Assembly: GCA_024138025.1 (NCBI GenBank)
Contig: JAMXBD010002822.1
Coordinates: forward strand, 95,554-159,553
Length of the DNA stretch: 64,000 bases
Reading direction: 5' to 3'
DNA from: Combretum micranthum
Lineage: Eukaryota > Streptophyta > Magnoliopsida > Myrtales > Combretaceae
Under the pieces are notes generated by a model. That model searched no databases. It was not told the origin of the DNA and saw only the letters and a list, made by a program, of their open reading frames with translations. Positions 12,970-25,330 of the stretch are shown here, in pieces. The stretch's first letter is position 1; every line of letters begins with the position of its first letter. The position numbers were made by a program, and so were the translations under genes.

Positions 12970-13021
12970 ACACATATATATATATATATATATTAATTTA
13001 TGTGTCACTAATTTCAAAGTC
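12970..13021. repeat. 52-bp junction between the tandem copies, (TA)n palindrome
   Basis: An (AT)n core flanked by tgacacaca and atgtgtcac forms an imperfect palindrome. It is absent from the left edge of copy A and the right edge of copy B, so it marks the duplication junction. Confidence 0.6.
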
Positions 13022-13548
13022 TTATAATATTAATAATATGCTATTGGTGATTTAAAACATAATACCCATCTTACATTCTTTATTGATTTTAAATTGAAGT
13101 AAAGGCAACAATAGTTATTATCGTCATTGTAATTATTATTTGGCTATTGGGTTGTGTTTGAGATATTAAAAGCGAGGATTCATGCAAGAGATGGGGGATC
13201 TGGGAAGGTGCTAGGAAAACGGGAGGGGGAAAACAACAACAACGGAAATGCGGTTAGACGTTGTCCACGTCAAATTCTATATTGCATTGATACTGAAATT
13301 AATAATGGGAATTTGTTCTTTTATTATTGTTATTATTATTTTTCTTATTGAAGCACCGGCATCCGTATGACTGGAAAATTTCCATGAAAGTGTGAAAGGA
13401 AGGAAAAAAAGAGCGTGTCTGTGTGTGTATATATAAGGTTTGATAACAGGTAGTTTTCGAATATGAGTATTACAATAGGAGCGTGGTGGAAGTACATGGT
13501 GATCTTCGAGATAACCATATTTTATTAACAATAGGAAGTATGATGAAT

Positions 13549-13861
13549 GGATTAAAGGAAAAAAATGCTAACTTTTAAAAAAAATTATATAAATAGTGCA
13601 AAATGAAAAAAATCTAAAAATAGACAACTTAAACTTGTCACTTAAAGAGATCAGGTTGTATATGACCAACCTAATCTCTTCAAGAGACGAGGTTGTTATA
13701 TTTTTACAATAACATCATCTTTTGAAAGATGAGGTTAGTCACTTACAACATTATCTATTAAGAAACGAGGTTAACTTGTCTAATTCTGAGATTATTTTCA
13801 TCTCATATGCATTTTTATAACATTTTAAATATATATATATATATATTAGTTTCCTTTTCCC
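13549..13861. mobile_element. MITE-like insertion private to copy B (313 bp)
   Basis: Flanked by the direct repeat tatgatgaat (13539-13548 and 13862-13871), single in copy A at 4522-4531. The ends are weakly inverted (attaaaggaaaaa versus the complement of tttccttttcccta). The inside has repeated gagatcaggttg/caacctaatctc words on both strands. The 9-10-bp TSD suggests a Mutator-like origin. Confidence 0.65.
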
Positions 13862-13973
13862 TATGATGAATAGTCCCACGTATTGATAGTTTGAGCCAAG
13901 AGTATGTTAATTTTTATTGGTCAAAATTTTATAGTTTTTTCTTTTGTACTTTTAGTCTTAAACCTATTATTTC

Positions 13974-14388
13974 TAGGGTTAATTATAAAAACAAGGTATT
14001 TTTTTGACTAATTTACAAATATATGACCCGTGTTATCCTTTTTGATAATTAGGTGATTCGAGTTTTATACAAAAATGTTAGTATTATTTAATAATTTTAA
14101 AATGACAAACATTAATATTTTATTAGTCATAAAAATTAATTTTACATTTTCTAATTTTCACATTTTCAAAAAAAATTAATATTTTATTTATTTAATTTTA
14201 CTTAGTATTTTTTTATTACATTAATTTTTTTAGACAAATAAGACTCTAAGACATTCTCTCTAATGGTAATTAATAATATTGATACTTTTTTTATAAAATT
14301 CGTATCACCTAATTGTCTAAAAAGATAACATAGGTCATGTGTTTATAAATTGCTCAAAATACGAGTCATGTTTTTGTAATTAACCCTT
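13974..14388. mobile_element. MITE with about 90-bp terminal inverted repeats, private to copy B
   Basis: Left end agggttaattataaaaaca; right end, complemented, agggttaattacaaaaaca. The inverted match continues inward through gttatcctttttgataattaggtgat and its partner. Copy A is uninterrupted here (near 4630). The flanking duplication is degenerate (atttct versus atttgt). Long TIRs point to a Mutator-like MITE. Confidence 0.75.
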
Positions 14389-14675
14389 ATTTGTATTTGA
14401 CTTTCATAAAGTTTGAAATTATTTGTGGATAAGTACATGGCTAAACCCAGATGAGATAAATTTTATTTACTTTATTGCCAATATAGATTCACATGTAGAA
14501 TACATAATTTTTTTTAACAAAAAAATCACATAGATAAAATGCAATTTAGCAAAATTATTATAGTGTTAAATTACATCTTTGAAGAGGGATTCAATATATT
14601 TATACAGGAATTGCATGTATTAATTCATGTGTTAACTCATATAAATAAAAAAAAATCTTGTTTAGTAGGTATGAT

Positions 14676-14985
14676 CGGTATTTTGATAATTATCTTTATA
14701 TAATTCATATTTGTGTAAATTTTAATTAGGCGGTCATACAATTTTCTTAGCTTTTTCTTAACACCATTGTATTTCTATAATTAGACACTTTTTTAAAAAT
14801 ATATTTAGTTTGTTTTATTATAATTATATATATTAATCAAACAAATTAATAATTAAAAATCAGAAAAATCAAGGGAATAAACCTGCCAAATTTAAATTAG
14901 CGACTTCCTTAAATTGTTCTAAATTGTCCCTATTAGTATCCTTGGGGCTCTTAAGCCATCCTTGAGAGCTTTCACGTCCGTCACC
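14676..14985. repeat. Segment inverted relative to copy A
   Basis: Reverse complement of 4861-5173. It starts cggtattttgataatt and ends cacgtccgtcacc, with colinear flanks on both sides. In this orientation a minus-strand frame reads through the right breakpoint. Confidence 0.8.
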
Positions 14986-15207
14986 AGCAGCCGTAACCAA
15001 AAACCAGACAAAAAGTTGTGGAAGGTCAGAGCCAGATTCGACAGTCATGCCAAGAAGAAATCCATAGAATATCAAAGTAATCGGATTTATCACTTCACTA
15101 AATAAAATAAAATTGTAAAGAATAATTATTACTAAACAATTATATAGAATTATAATAGGTTGTGAATGAATAGATATTATTTCACCTGGACGTTTGGTCC
15201 ACTGCAA
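14869..15207 (-). CDS. Unrecognised 112-codon frame, possible captured gene fragment
   Basis: I do not recognise this protein. From about residue 45 it becomes less biased and contains GFLLGMTVESGSDLPQLF, then DNLEQFKEVANLNLAG. It ends shortly after a possible donor site (ggcag followed by gtttat on the minus strand). The first 45 residues read like translated AT-rich DNA. In copy A the equivalent bases are split by the inversion and carry indels. It could be an exon fragment carried by a transposon, or chance. No start signal or neighbouring exon supports an active gene. Confidence 0.2.
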   Translation of the reverse strand: MQWTKRPGEIISIHSQPIIILYNCLVIIILYNFILFSEVINPITLIFYGFLLGMTVESGSDLPQLFVWFLVTAAGDGRESSQGWLKSPKDTNRDNLEQFKEVANLNLAGLFP

Positions 15208-15462
15208 TGTAATAAGGTTGGAAAAGAATTGTAATTTTTTATTTTATTATTAGGATATTTTTGAAACAAAATATACTTTGTGGTTAGGAATTATCATTCC
15301 TCTAGAAAAAGGAAAGAAAGATGATTTTTTATATATTTCGCATTATATGTAATAAATATTCCTTTTATAAAATCTTTCACAAACCAAATAAAAGAACAAA
15401 TATTCCACGGTAATAAAGGTTGAACACCAATTTTATTTCGAGTGAACCAAATGTACAATTAG
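15190..15462. mobile_element. MITE-like element, copy B
   Basis: Counterpart of 5393-5660, with inverted ends around acgtttggtccactg and gagtgaaccaaatgt. Present in both copies, hence older than the duplication. Family unassigned. Confidence 0.35.
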
Positions 15463-15612
15463 TGTAATAAATTACTAATACATTATTCACTTGAGTAAAT
15501 TAGAATAAAGAATAGCTGGTGAATTAATAACAAAGGTACCTAAGAGTTGCTTGTTTACAAAACTTCCTTGTTTGGTAACATATATTTGACAAGATATATG
15601 ATAAAAAAAATA

Positions 15613-15917
15613 AGGTTAATGTTACGAATGATACCTAAATTTTGACAAAATGTGTAATTAGGTACCTCAACTTTAAAATTGATCAGTTTAGTATCTGAAC
15701 TTTGAAATTGATCAATCCAATACCTGAAAGAGTTTTTCATACACGTCAATAGTACATCTGTTAAGTTTTTTCAGATACTAAATTAATCAGTTCCAAAATT
15801 TTTTAAGTATTAAATTGATCAATTTGAAAGTTTAGATACAAAATTGATCTATTTCAAAGTTTAAGTACCTAATTGTATATTTTATCAAAGTTCATGTACC
15901 ATTTGTGAGCTTATCCC
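15613..15917. mobile_element. MITE with long terminal inverted repeats, copy B
   Basis: Counterpart of 5820-6124: left aggttaatgttacgaatg; right end, complemented, gggataagctcacaaatggt. It abuts the 3' side of the gypsy pol relic in both copies. Confidence 0.6.
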
Positions 15918-15951
15918 AAAATATGTGTCAATAATTCTAATGCATTAGTAC

Positions 15952-18900
15952 TTAAGTAAAGCACTTTCTAAGGTTATCAGTATTCCATGTTCTAGGGATT
16001 GGTCATCCATCCAACTACGTCAAATAATAGACTCCATCAACTGAATTCTCCATAGCTTAGATTAGGTCTTTCCTAGTAGGGACCAGCTTTTCCTGACCTT
16101 CTCTAATACCTATGTTAACAAATTTTCGACACACAAGGTCACCTGATTGAAACTCTTTGTACTTAAAGTTTTAGTCATAATAGCGAGCAGCCCTCAGTTG
16201 ATATGTTATCGATCTTTGTGCGACCTTGTCACAAATTTCTTCAATAGTATCTAAGTTAGCCTTGACTCGTATCTTGTTTACCATTATTTAGAACTCTTAT
16301 GTCCATATGGTTGGAAGCTCTAGCTTAATAGGTGGACTCATTTATGTACCAAGTGCCATTCAGTAGGGGGTTTCTTTGGTAGATGTCCTATGTGTGGTCC
16401 TATAGTCCCATAACACGTTGGGTAATCGTTTTAACTAGCCAATATTGTCTCAATCAACCATTTTTGTCAAGCTTTCAATAATTTCCCTATTGACTAATTT
16501 GACTTGGTTGTTCATTTGTGGGTAGGAGACAGACGTATATCTTTCCTCAATGTAGTGGTACTGGTAGAATTCGTTGAATCTATCATTGTCAAATTGGATG
16601 CCATTGTCAGTGATCAAGATGCATGACACTCTGAACCTACACAAGATGTGATTGATCACAAATAATTCAATGCATTCTTTGTTGATATTAAATATAGCTT
16701 GGGTCTCTGCCCATTTAAGAAGTAGCTAACTACTATTATGATATTCTTCTAGCTCGTGGTTTTGGGGAAGGGTTCGAGTATATCAATTCCCATAAGTCAA
16801 ATGGCTACAGACTATTCAAGGTCCATAAATAGTTACTTAGGGCATGTGACATTAGGGGTGTGATTTTGGCATTGAGAGCATAATTTGACCGGTTTTGTGG
16901 TGTCATCCTTCATGGTCAACCAGTAATAGTTAAGCCAAAGTGCCTTTACATAGAGCATCTTACCCTTGATGTGATTGCTACACTCGCCTCTATGCAAATC
17001 TTCTAGAATTGAGAGAGCTTCATCTAGTTGAAGGTATCTAAGATATGTCATGTTGTGTGTGTGTTAGTATGTAAGATGTTACATTTTGTGGCAAAGTTGG
17101 CTAGGCAGTACCTTAGCTTTCTAGTTTCTTTTTTGGTTGCTTGATATTACACCATTCCTAAGATACTTCTCAATGGGGTTCATTTAACAAGGTTGCATTG
17201 ATGTTTCCCCTATTTCAAGAGTCTCATGGCATTCATTATTGAGGATGCGCCCTAAATAATTCCTAGTCCATTGGATTGGCTATTGGAGTTAATAGCTGTA
17301 AACCTATATGGTTTGTCAGCCTCTATGTTGTTTACTCAAGGAGTTTTAGGTATGCTCCAATTACGAAAGTTCAAGGTTAGGGATCAAACAATCTCCAAAT
17401 ATTTGACCATTTCATCCCTTTGAATTTCACATTCGCCTTTGAATTGTTAGATGACTAGTTGTAAGTTGGATAATAACTTCAAGTTGTCTATGCCAACTTT
17501 AGTGGCAAGTTTGAGGCCAACATTAAGTGCCTCATATGTTTTCCATGTTGTTATTGACCTCAAATTTTAATTCGAGTACAAAGTAGATCTTCACATTATA
17601 TAGGTCTTACATGATCGGGGTGACTTTGCATCTCTCTTTTTTAAGGGATCCACTGGCTTGGAGGATTCACTCTGGTTTTCCTTCTTCGGGAGGGTCTTTA
17701 GGAAGCCTATATATTCAGCCACAAAATCTACCAAGACTTACTGTCACACGCCGGAGGGTACCCTAAACGAGGCAATCCGCTGCATATAATATTAAAGCCA
17801 ATGAATGACAGCCTCAGTCACGCAGGAGCTTTGATATCATATGCAAGGCGTACTTCCAAGATAGTAGGAGACTCACTGGGGTATTACGTTTAAGCAGATA
17901 ATACAAGTAAGCAAAACTTATATAATTAAACATAATATTTCCATAATAAAACCTTACTCATCTTAGGGGCATTCCCTCGCTTTAATAGTTTCAAAATAAT
18001 AACAATTATGACATAAGCCTACTATATAGGTTTTCCTAGAAGCCTATGTTCAAAACTTAAATACATAAAGCTTCTCCCAAAAACTCCTAGTAGCTTATAC
18101 TCGTACCTGGCAAACGAGGCTCTTTGGGGCCAATCAAAGAGATAATCGTACTGTAACAAAAGGCTATAAAGGGTATAAGCAAAACTAGCTTAGTGAGATA
18201 ATTCCAACTATAAACATTTCCATAATTCATACAAGTATTTAATCAAAACATATGAAAATGCATCAATATCATATCACACAAAATACACATGATTAACCGA
18301 AATCAAGTGTAGCATGGATTTACGCCCTCCATGACAAGGGTTGGGAGGCTATAGACCCATACGACCATCAATATCTGTAGATTTACCGGCTCCTACTTGC
18401 CCTGTAGATTTGCCGGCTCCTACTAGCCACCATGTTAGACTTTTCGGCTCCTACACCACCACTACCATTTCCTTCGTTTCCCACATGAAGAATAGCAGTG
18501 AAACAAATGTGACTCATGTATATAATATGAATGAATTGATTTCAATATAAAATTTTAACCAAAAAGTGTTTAGTTCAAGTTAAAGGCGATCAACACAACT
18601 CATCATATAAATACAAGAATCACAATTTATTTATCAAACTTTCTTTCGATATTCTTAATTTATATTCAAACAATCATAATCTCAAATCGCATAAAAATTT
18701 TTCATTTATCTTTCTCTTAATTTCAGTGCTTCTATTTACAAGCACAAAACAAGGAAAGTAACTTAGTAAGAGGAATAACTCACTCCATGTCGGTAGATCC
18801 TAATCGAAGTAATTCTCCGGAAACACGATCTCGGATCCTTCTCCACCTAAACAAGATGGAATAACCAAAATAAGTCTTCCATAAAGTTTCTATTCTTGAA

Positions 18901-21230
18901 GATCTTAAACTTTTTAAAATCGTGGTAAAATCGTATAAGAGAAAATTCCAACTTAAAATGGCCATAACTTGCTATTTTAACTCGAATTTCGCGTATATAT
19001 ACCGTTTTCTACTACTTGAAAAGATCTACACATTTCTAAACTTATTTTCGTAAAACTAAGTCGTTTGGGTCTCGAAAAAGCAGCGACCAGATTCTCCACG
19101 AATTTGTAAAAACTTGAGCTCCTCCTTGTAAATAAAGCTTATTTGAAAAGATGAATATTCTAAGTATTTTGTAAACTTTTTGATAGGTATATACGTATAT
19201 GTAATGACTCATAAAATGTATGAAGTAAATGGAGTTGTCTCAATTTATGAAAGAGTAAAGTTTTTAGAAGACTTTGAACTTGAGATTTTGTTGGAATATT
19301 CATTTTACTTTTGAAAAGATCTTGGGTTATTTGAGATGAATATTTCTTTTTCTAAATTTAATCTCTTGTAATTACTTTAAATTCCTAAGGAGTGGTGTTA
19401 TTTTCTAAACTTAGATTCCAACAACTTTTAAAAGTAATAGAATGATATTTTTGTTTCTTGTAATGATTCCAAAAGAATTTCTAATACTTGATGAAAATAA
19501 GTTTTTATAAAACCTTTTGTTTATTTAAGAAAAATCATTTCTAAGCATATTCATGAGTTTTAAGAAAAATTATTTCTACATTTATTTAAAAAAAAAACCT
19601 TTAGTTTAAGAAAACACTTTCTCGTTTATTTTTGTTGAGACAAAAACATTATGTTCGTGCATGAATATGAATCATAAACTATAGAAATATAAAGGAACAT
19701 AATAACTTGTAAGATTAAGAAAATAAGAAAGTAAATCAAGTATTAGGACCTTAGCTTCATCAAGGTACCCCGGGACTAAGAAAAGACTAGTCCCGAAAAG
19801 AAAAGAAAAAGTTTTTACTTGATGAAGACAAGTCTAAGACTAGAAAGACTAGTTTTAAGAATAACTTGAAATTTAAATAAATTGCATGGAAGGTAAATAA
19901 ATTGCAAGACAATGAGCTTATATGCTCTAAATAATATATATAGCTATATAGATATTTAGATAGTTATGAACATAAAGGAAACATAAAGGAATTTTAGTTT
20001 ATGAACAAAAACAAAGTATGAACCTATTATTGCTTTCTTAACCTTCATGGTTTTAGAAAACACACACTAAGTTCATACTAAGTAGATGAACATTTGAATA
20101 TCTTGAAGAAGGATTACCTAAAAGAAATGAACTAAAAAGAGCTTCTTGAGAGAGCTTCTTGGAAGAACTTCTTGGAGAAATTTGGGAGAGAGTATAGTAA
20201 CTTTAGTAATGAAGAAGTGTGAAAGAAGTGAAGGGGTATTTATAGGAAAATGTGGGAGATAATTTGTGTTAATTAAATAAGTGAAAATTAAAACAAATTG
20301 AGGCATCAATGGGGGTGGCCGGCGCAAATTTGAGGGAGGAAGAGAGAGGAAAATTTATTATTTTTTTTGTTATTTTGTTAATTAAAAGTAAAAAATGAAA
20401 GATGTGAAATTGTATTGGAAATGAAAATGTGTAAGAGATAGGTGTATGGGTTGTAAGAGTAGGTTGTAAGAAAAAGTAGAAATAGATGAATAGTATAGAA
20501 TAGTAGAAAATAGTGTAATGTAAAAGTAGACATGACAATTTAATGCCGGTAGTAAGAAAATATGCGTATAATTACGATATCTGATATTTTTAGCTACCGA
20601 AAAATTACGAAATTGATATTTTTGAAAATCTTACATTTTTATAAGTCTAACGGTATATTCGGAATAATTTTCTTATTCCGAGCTCTCGGACACATTTTTC
20701 AAGAACTATGTCTAATTGGGTTCAAAGGACACTCGAATTCTCCTAATATGATATTTTTATAAACCTATAGCTATTAGAACTATTATAGCTAACTTTTCAA
20801 CTTCGTTTTCTAGGGCTAGAGAAAACGAAAATGCCGGACTTAAGCGGTTATGGTAAACTAGGGTATTGTTGACTCTGGAAATCCGGTTGACTTCTGACTA
20901 GGGTTTAGAGTTCAATTTGAATCCAAAATTTCAGGGATTTACACTTACGCCTTGATGGCATCCTAATCTTTGAACTGTATACCGTATGCATTGAGTTCCA
21001 ATGCATACTTCATCATATATCCTAAGGTATCGTGTTTGTGGAGGATGTTGTAAAGTGGCTGGCCGATCAATATCGTAGCTTGATCGGTTTCAAAGTATTA
21101 CCTAAGCTACATGGCTGAAATGACAACTACCAAAGCAAATTTCTCAACTTTGGGTACCTTTTTGTGGGGCCATAGAGGATATGGCTTGTTGAAACAAAAT
21201 AGAAAAGGATGACCAGGTAGTTATGCATAT
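15952..21230 (-). pseudogene. Decayed Ty3/gypsy pol: RNase H and integrase (copy B), Tat-like
   Basis: Minus-strand relic parallel to 6173-11600. The RNase H part is at about 20949-21230 and the zinc-binding part at about 16833-17051 (H...H...CSQC). The integrase core is at about 16450-16659 with ITDNGIQFDN and a later PQMNNQVKLVNRE block that includes the catalytic Glu context. The C-terminal part runs to RTWNTDNLRK and a TAA stop at 15952-15954. The solo LTR 17742-20943 cuts it between RNase H and integrase. Frames change repeatedly and stops are common, so it is dead. The best-preserved pieces are the two integrase fragments. Confidence 0.78.
17742..20943 (-). mobile_element. Solo LTR, long-LTR gypsy family (3,202 bp)
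   Basis: On the plus strand it starts tgtcacacgccgg and ends ggatttaca. The TSD cttac lies at 17737-17741 and 20944-20948. Copy A has the uninterrupted site (aagacttgtgccttaatgg, near 11337). A minus-strand TATA box (tataaata) lies at 20238-20245, 698 bp from the terminus at 20943. The hairpin motif is at 18953-18980. No internal coding region. Confidence 0.93.
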
Positions 21231-21239
21231 ACGAAAGCG

Positions 21240-21848
21240 GAAGCTACAAGGTATGTTTCTAAACCGATTTTAAGCTTACTTAACCAATTAATTTCTCTTT
21301 TTCCAATTTTGCAGGGAATCATGTAATTATAACAATAATAATAAAGGGATAAGGGAAGGATAAAATCATACCAGATTTAACGTGGAGTTCACCACCTCCT
21401 AGTCTTTGTGGTCTACAAATTGCCTCACTCAAGAAAATTTCATACTCCATTCAAATCAAACAATACCTCATAAAGAGGACTTCACAAATGCCTCAACAAG
21501 AGGACTTCACTAATGCCTGCATCATGTGGGACTTCATACGAATTCCTTAACACATGAGGACTTCATCTATTGCCTTAAATAAGAGATGACTTCACTAAAC
21601 ATTCAAACAAATTACAAACAAATATGTGATTAGTGCCTTATAATATTTGCTCACAAATCTCATTATGACACTAATCACATTTTCACTAACTAATACAAAT
21701 GAGAGAGTATTTTGACATAATATCAACCTATTAAGCTCTACTCTCCTATATAAAAACACCTATATACTCTATTTATTAGCTCTCAAAACAACTAGCCGTT
21801 GTACCTTAAAACAACCACCAACAATCAGATTTTAAAGTCTGTAATGAC
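21240..21848 (-). mobile_element. LTR-like segment (copy B)
   Basis: Counterpart of 11601-12969 without the hAT MITE. It shows the same direct repeats of gaggacttcac.aatgcct on the plus strand and a TATA-like run (tatttatt) near 21770. Upstream it abuts the RNase H relic. Confidence 0.5.
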
Positions 21849-23590
21849 TATTTTTGGGTCTTGATAAGTGTCAATAGACCCTTATTTTTTGTGCTTATTT
21901 GGACGTATTTATTATGTAAATTTTTTATTTAACCAAGAAAAGGACATTCATTTTATTAAAATTCATTTTAGGCTTTCAAGAGCTAAAATTATTTGATGAT
22001 TTAAGAGAAACGAAAGCAAATAAAGCAAGTTTGGGCTGGACTTTACAAGGAACAAGCTTTTCATTTTTAGCCCTCCCTCCAGCACATCAAGGGCAGAATA
22101 GGGAGGGATGAAATCAGTAACATATAAAAACCCATCTTGCTGTCATTTTACAGGGACACAAATCTCGAGAACCTTAGCAGCTACCAGAAACATATAGAGA
22201 CGTATTTCTCTAATACCAAAAAGGGGAAATACGACATGTTAGGGAAGAATATAAAAAATATTCCTTTGTAAAGAGAGAATTTAACAGATTTCTAGGGTTT
22301 CATAGCAGTTTTGGGCTTCAACTTTTCAATTCATCAAGGACTATTATTCTATCACTATCCTATTGCTTTATCTATTAATGGTTTTTATTACTTCTCTGAT
22401 TTACTGCTTTGTATTGCTATATTCATGGAAGGATAGTTTATTTTGCTTGGGTTTGTGGATCCTTGGTCAATTTCATGTAATGTTACTGTGCTTTATCTTG
22501 AATTTGTGTTGTTTTATTGTGTTCAATAGCTTGACCTTCATATTTCTTGAATTTGTATAGTGTGAGATATGGGTTCATGTTAGATTTCACTAAAGTAAGC
22601 TAGCAGTTTTAATGAATAGATCTAGGCTATTGATGAGATTGCTCTAATTTCCTTGCAAGAAGGGTGGTGAGATCTTTTGTCGTTTGTTGTGAAATTCATT
22701 GAGTTGGTTTCTAAAACAAAGGATTCTCGTTCTTTATGCGGATCGAAGCCGATGATAGCTTGAGAAGGGATTCTAGCAGTCTAGTTTAGATCTAGAGTTT
22801 ATGACCTTAGGAGAGACTTAAATATACATTCGTGAATCCAACGGCTCAATAATCAACATAACATTTTTTGAGAAATTCTTAAGTTACATGAATAGATTTA
22901 AGGTGAAGTATGACCCAAGCAACCTTCTGAATTGATTTATCTTTATTCTTACATGTTACTGTAGAACTTGCTGGTTTGTTTTGTTATTCTTGTTTGTTAT
23001 ATTAGGCTTAGGTTAGCTTCTATGTATATAAAACCCTTTTATTTTTGTTGGCTAGATAATAGGAAAAGAGCGAAGTAGAAGTACTTACCAGCTTTCCTTT
23101 GGAATAGGACCTAGATCAATCTATGCTACATCTGATGGGTGCGCTTGCCCTGTGAGACCGTAGTTAGTAGAAATGATTTAGAAAAAATTTATAAATTTAA
23201 AGCTCAGTTTGACAACTAACCAGACCTACCAGCGAGCCGATCCAAATTGCATCCAAAATCAAAGACTTGATCATTCCTACAGTTGCCTCTAACTGGTTTG
23301 ACATTGTTTTATAATTTAGCCATAACGTTATCATCTAGACTCCGATTGAGGTAATTCAAGATGTTACGGAAATCTTAGAGAGAGCTATACAATTTCCATG
23401 TTTTGAGCTTTGAGAGATTCTAAAAGAATTAGGGCCTAAGCATATGCTTGAAGAAACCCGCAACAACAAGCACAAACAAAAAACATAAACATAATAAAGC
23501 TCAAACATATCACAAACAAGTTTTACTTATTAAATGTAATGTAACTAAGTTGTGGAGTATTTTAAAATCAATTTTCTCATGAAAAAAAAA
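21849..23590. other. LTR-like or spacer region, no gene
   Basis: Plus-strand text has a TATA-like catataaaaaccc at 22121-22133, followed by a leader-like stretch, and gggtgcgcttgccc at 23138-23151, wording often found near the 3' end of Tat/Athila LTRs. I could not define either terminus or a TSD. The 65-codon frame at 22363-22560 is hydrophobic and composition-driven. Confidence 0.3.
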
Positions 23591-23599
23591 AGATTGTAA

Positions 23600-25330
23600 C
23601 ATCCACATGGTTCAACATAGCTTATGTAGTATATTGGCATGTGTTCTCGGCTTTCTGCTAGGACTAGAATGATGATATGGTTTTGCTGCTAATGACCAAG
23701 TACAATAATAGCTCTTTTCCAAATATGGGCTTGGTTAGGATAGGCAAAGTGGTAAGTAACTTTTTTTTAGCTAGGCTATTGGACACTTGTTTAGCGCATC
23801 TGTCGGTGTTTCTTAACACGAATCTACTTAGGTGGTTATTCTATTGATAAGTCTTTAAACATCCTTAACATACTTGGTGGACTACATGTACTATGACTTT
23901 AATTTTTTAAGATTCACCTTAATTCTTCATTGAGTGAACATGTATTCTAAAATTTTCTAGATGAAACCTAAGGACACACTTATAGGGGTCAATTTTCTTC
24001 TAGTATCGTTTTAGGCGGTTGAGTGTTTACTTTGGATCTTCCTTATGGTTTTTAGCCTATTTACTTTTCATTATTATCATCAATGTAAACCTCCATATTG
24101 CATTTGATCTAGTTTAGCAACATAGTCACCAATCTTTGATACGTAACTTTGACATTCTTAAGGAGAAACGACATAACTTTATAATATTAGGTGCTGAAGT
24201 TGGTGACAAAGAATGAATGCACCTGGTCCTTTGCTTCCATCATGATTTATCAATTGGTCTATCCTTTGTAGGGGAAATAGTCTATGGGTAGTGACACAGC
24301 GAATAAATTAGGGTTTATCACAAACCATTGATTTGTGTATGAATGATGGATTGTGATTTTCAAATATCTATTTATTCTAAGAATACTTAGTTAAGTAACA
24401 TCCAATAAATCAAAATTAATAGTGTATTTCCATATATTTGGGAAAATAGAGTAATGATGGCTCAAAATTATGTATTTATAAATAATTGAATATCTCGTTT
24501 GCCCTAAGGCATACAAATATAAGCACGCTCAAAGCTATCAAAAATAAAAACATGAAAATTGCTAAACATAGAAATGTCCTAAAATTTAAGGATAAAAAGA
24601 ACATGAAATGATAGATACAATGCCATAGATTATATTAAAAACAAAAGTTTCTATAAGAAGTTATAACAAGAATAAAACCTACATAAAATGTAAAAATAAC
24701 CCATTTGATGGCCTGAACGAAGGAATTTGCCTAAAAAATTGTGTAGCTTACCACCAAAGGTGCTGATTTCTTATAGTTGGCTCATTTTTTTCTAGATAGG
24801 GTCATAAGTCTGACTAGTTTTTGTCCTACTTGGCCAGGTAGCTATTTACTGTTGCTTCCACCTCATCAAGTAGGCTTTGTTAAGGTTAGTGTAGTAAACA
24901 CACATTTGCCACTTCCCATTGGCAGTTTTACCATGACCACATTGGCGATTCAGGTTAGATGTTTTTCTACTATAATGAAGGCAACTTTTAGTAGCTTCTA
25001 GACTTCTTCTTCTCTAGAAGCTTGGTGAACAATGGCAAAATGTCATCATTTTAGGTGCACTAGTTTGACTTTGGGTCGATGCTAAGCTTATGGATAATCA
25101 CTTGTGGATTGATCTCAGGCATATTGTTAAGGGACCAAGTGAATATATCATTGTTGCTCTTGAAGAAACAAGTCAATTCGATTTTAAGCTTTTGCTAGGT
25201 AAGGGGTTGGGGGAAGTAATAGAGAGCCAATTCTTATGACTTGGTTGAGGTCCTTGCCTAATAAGACTTCTTCAATCAGTTGAATAGTTCCCCCTTCTAC
25301 TGGATGGAGTTTATCTCTTGTGAATTGGCC
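23600..25330 (-). pseudogene. Decayed Ty3/gypsy reverse transcriptase, Tat-like
   Basis: Minus-strand relic, read from high to low coordinates. A DIFTWSLNNMPEINPQ block (about 25075-25170) precedes the RT. ANVVMVK and a GKW.MCV-like block lie near 24860-24960, then FPLQRIDQLI (about 24250) and TYQRLVTMLLN (about 24130). The polymerase site YIDD is at 24076-24087, and VSSRKF, PPK and STDRC-like blocks continue to about 23790. Connection-domain text PILTKPIFGKELLLYL reaches about 23700. The order RT, RNase H, integrase continues into copy B, so both may stem from one element, separated by 21240-23590. A stretch at about 24300-24770 shows no pol text and may be another insertion. Many stops. Confidence 0.72.

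Larger units (their letters stand above)
13022..21848. repeat. Tandem duplication, copy B
   Basis: Partner of copy A. It lacks the 6409 LTR and the 11808 MITE and has three insertions of its own: about 13549-13861, about 13974-14388 and the solo LTR 17742-20943. The right end at 21848 is where homology to A stops. Confidence 0.85.

Noticed and set aside
12970..12995. Helitron or LTR terminus at the end of copy A
   Set aside because: No CTRR end with hairpin, and copies A and B differ at the critical bases.
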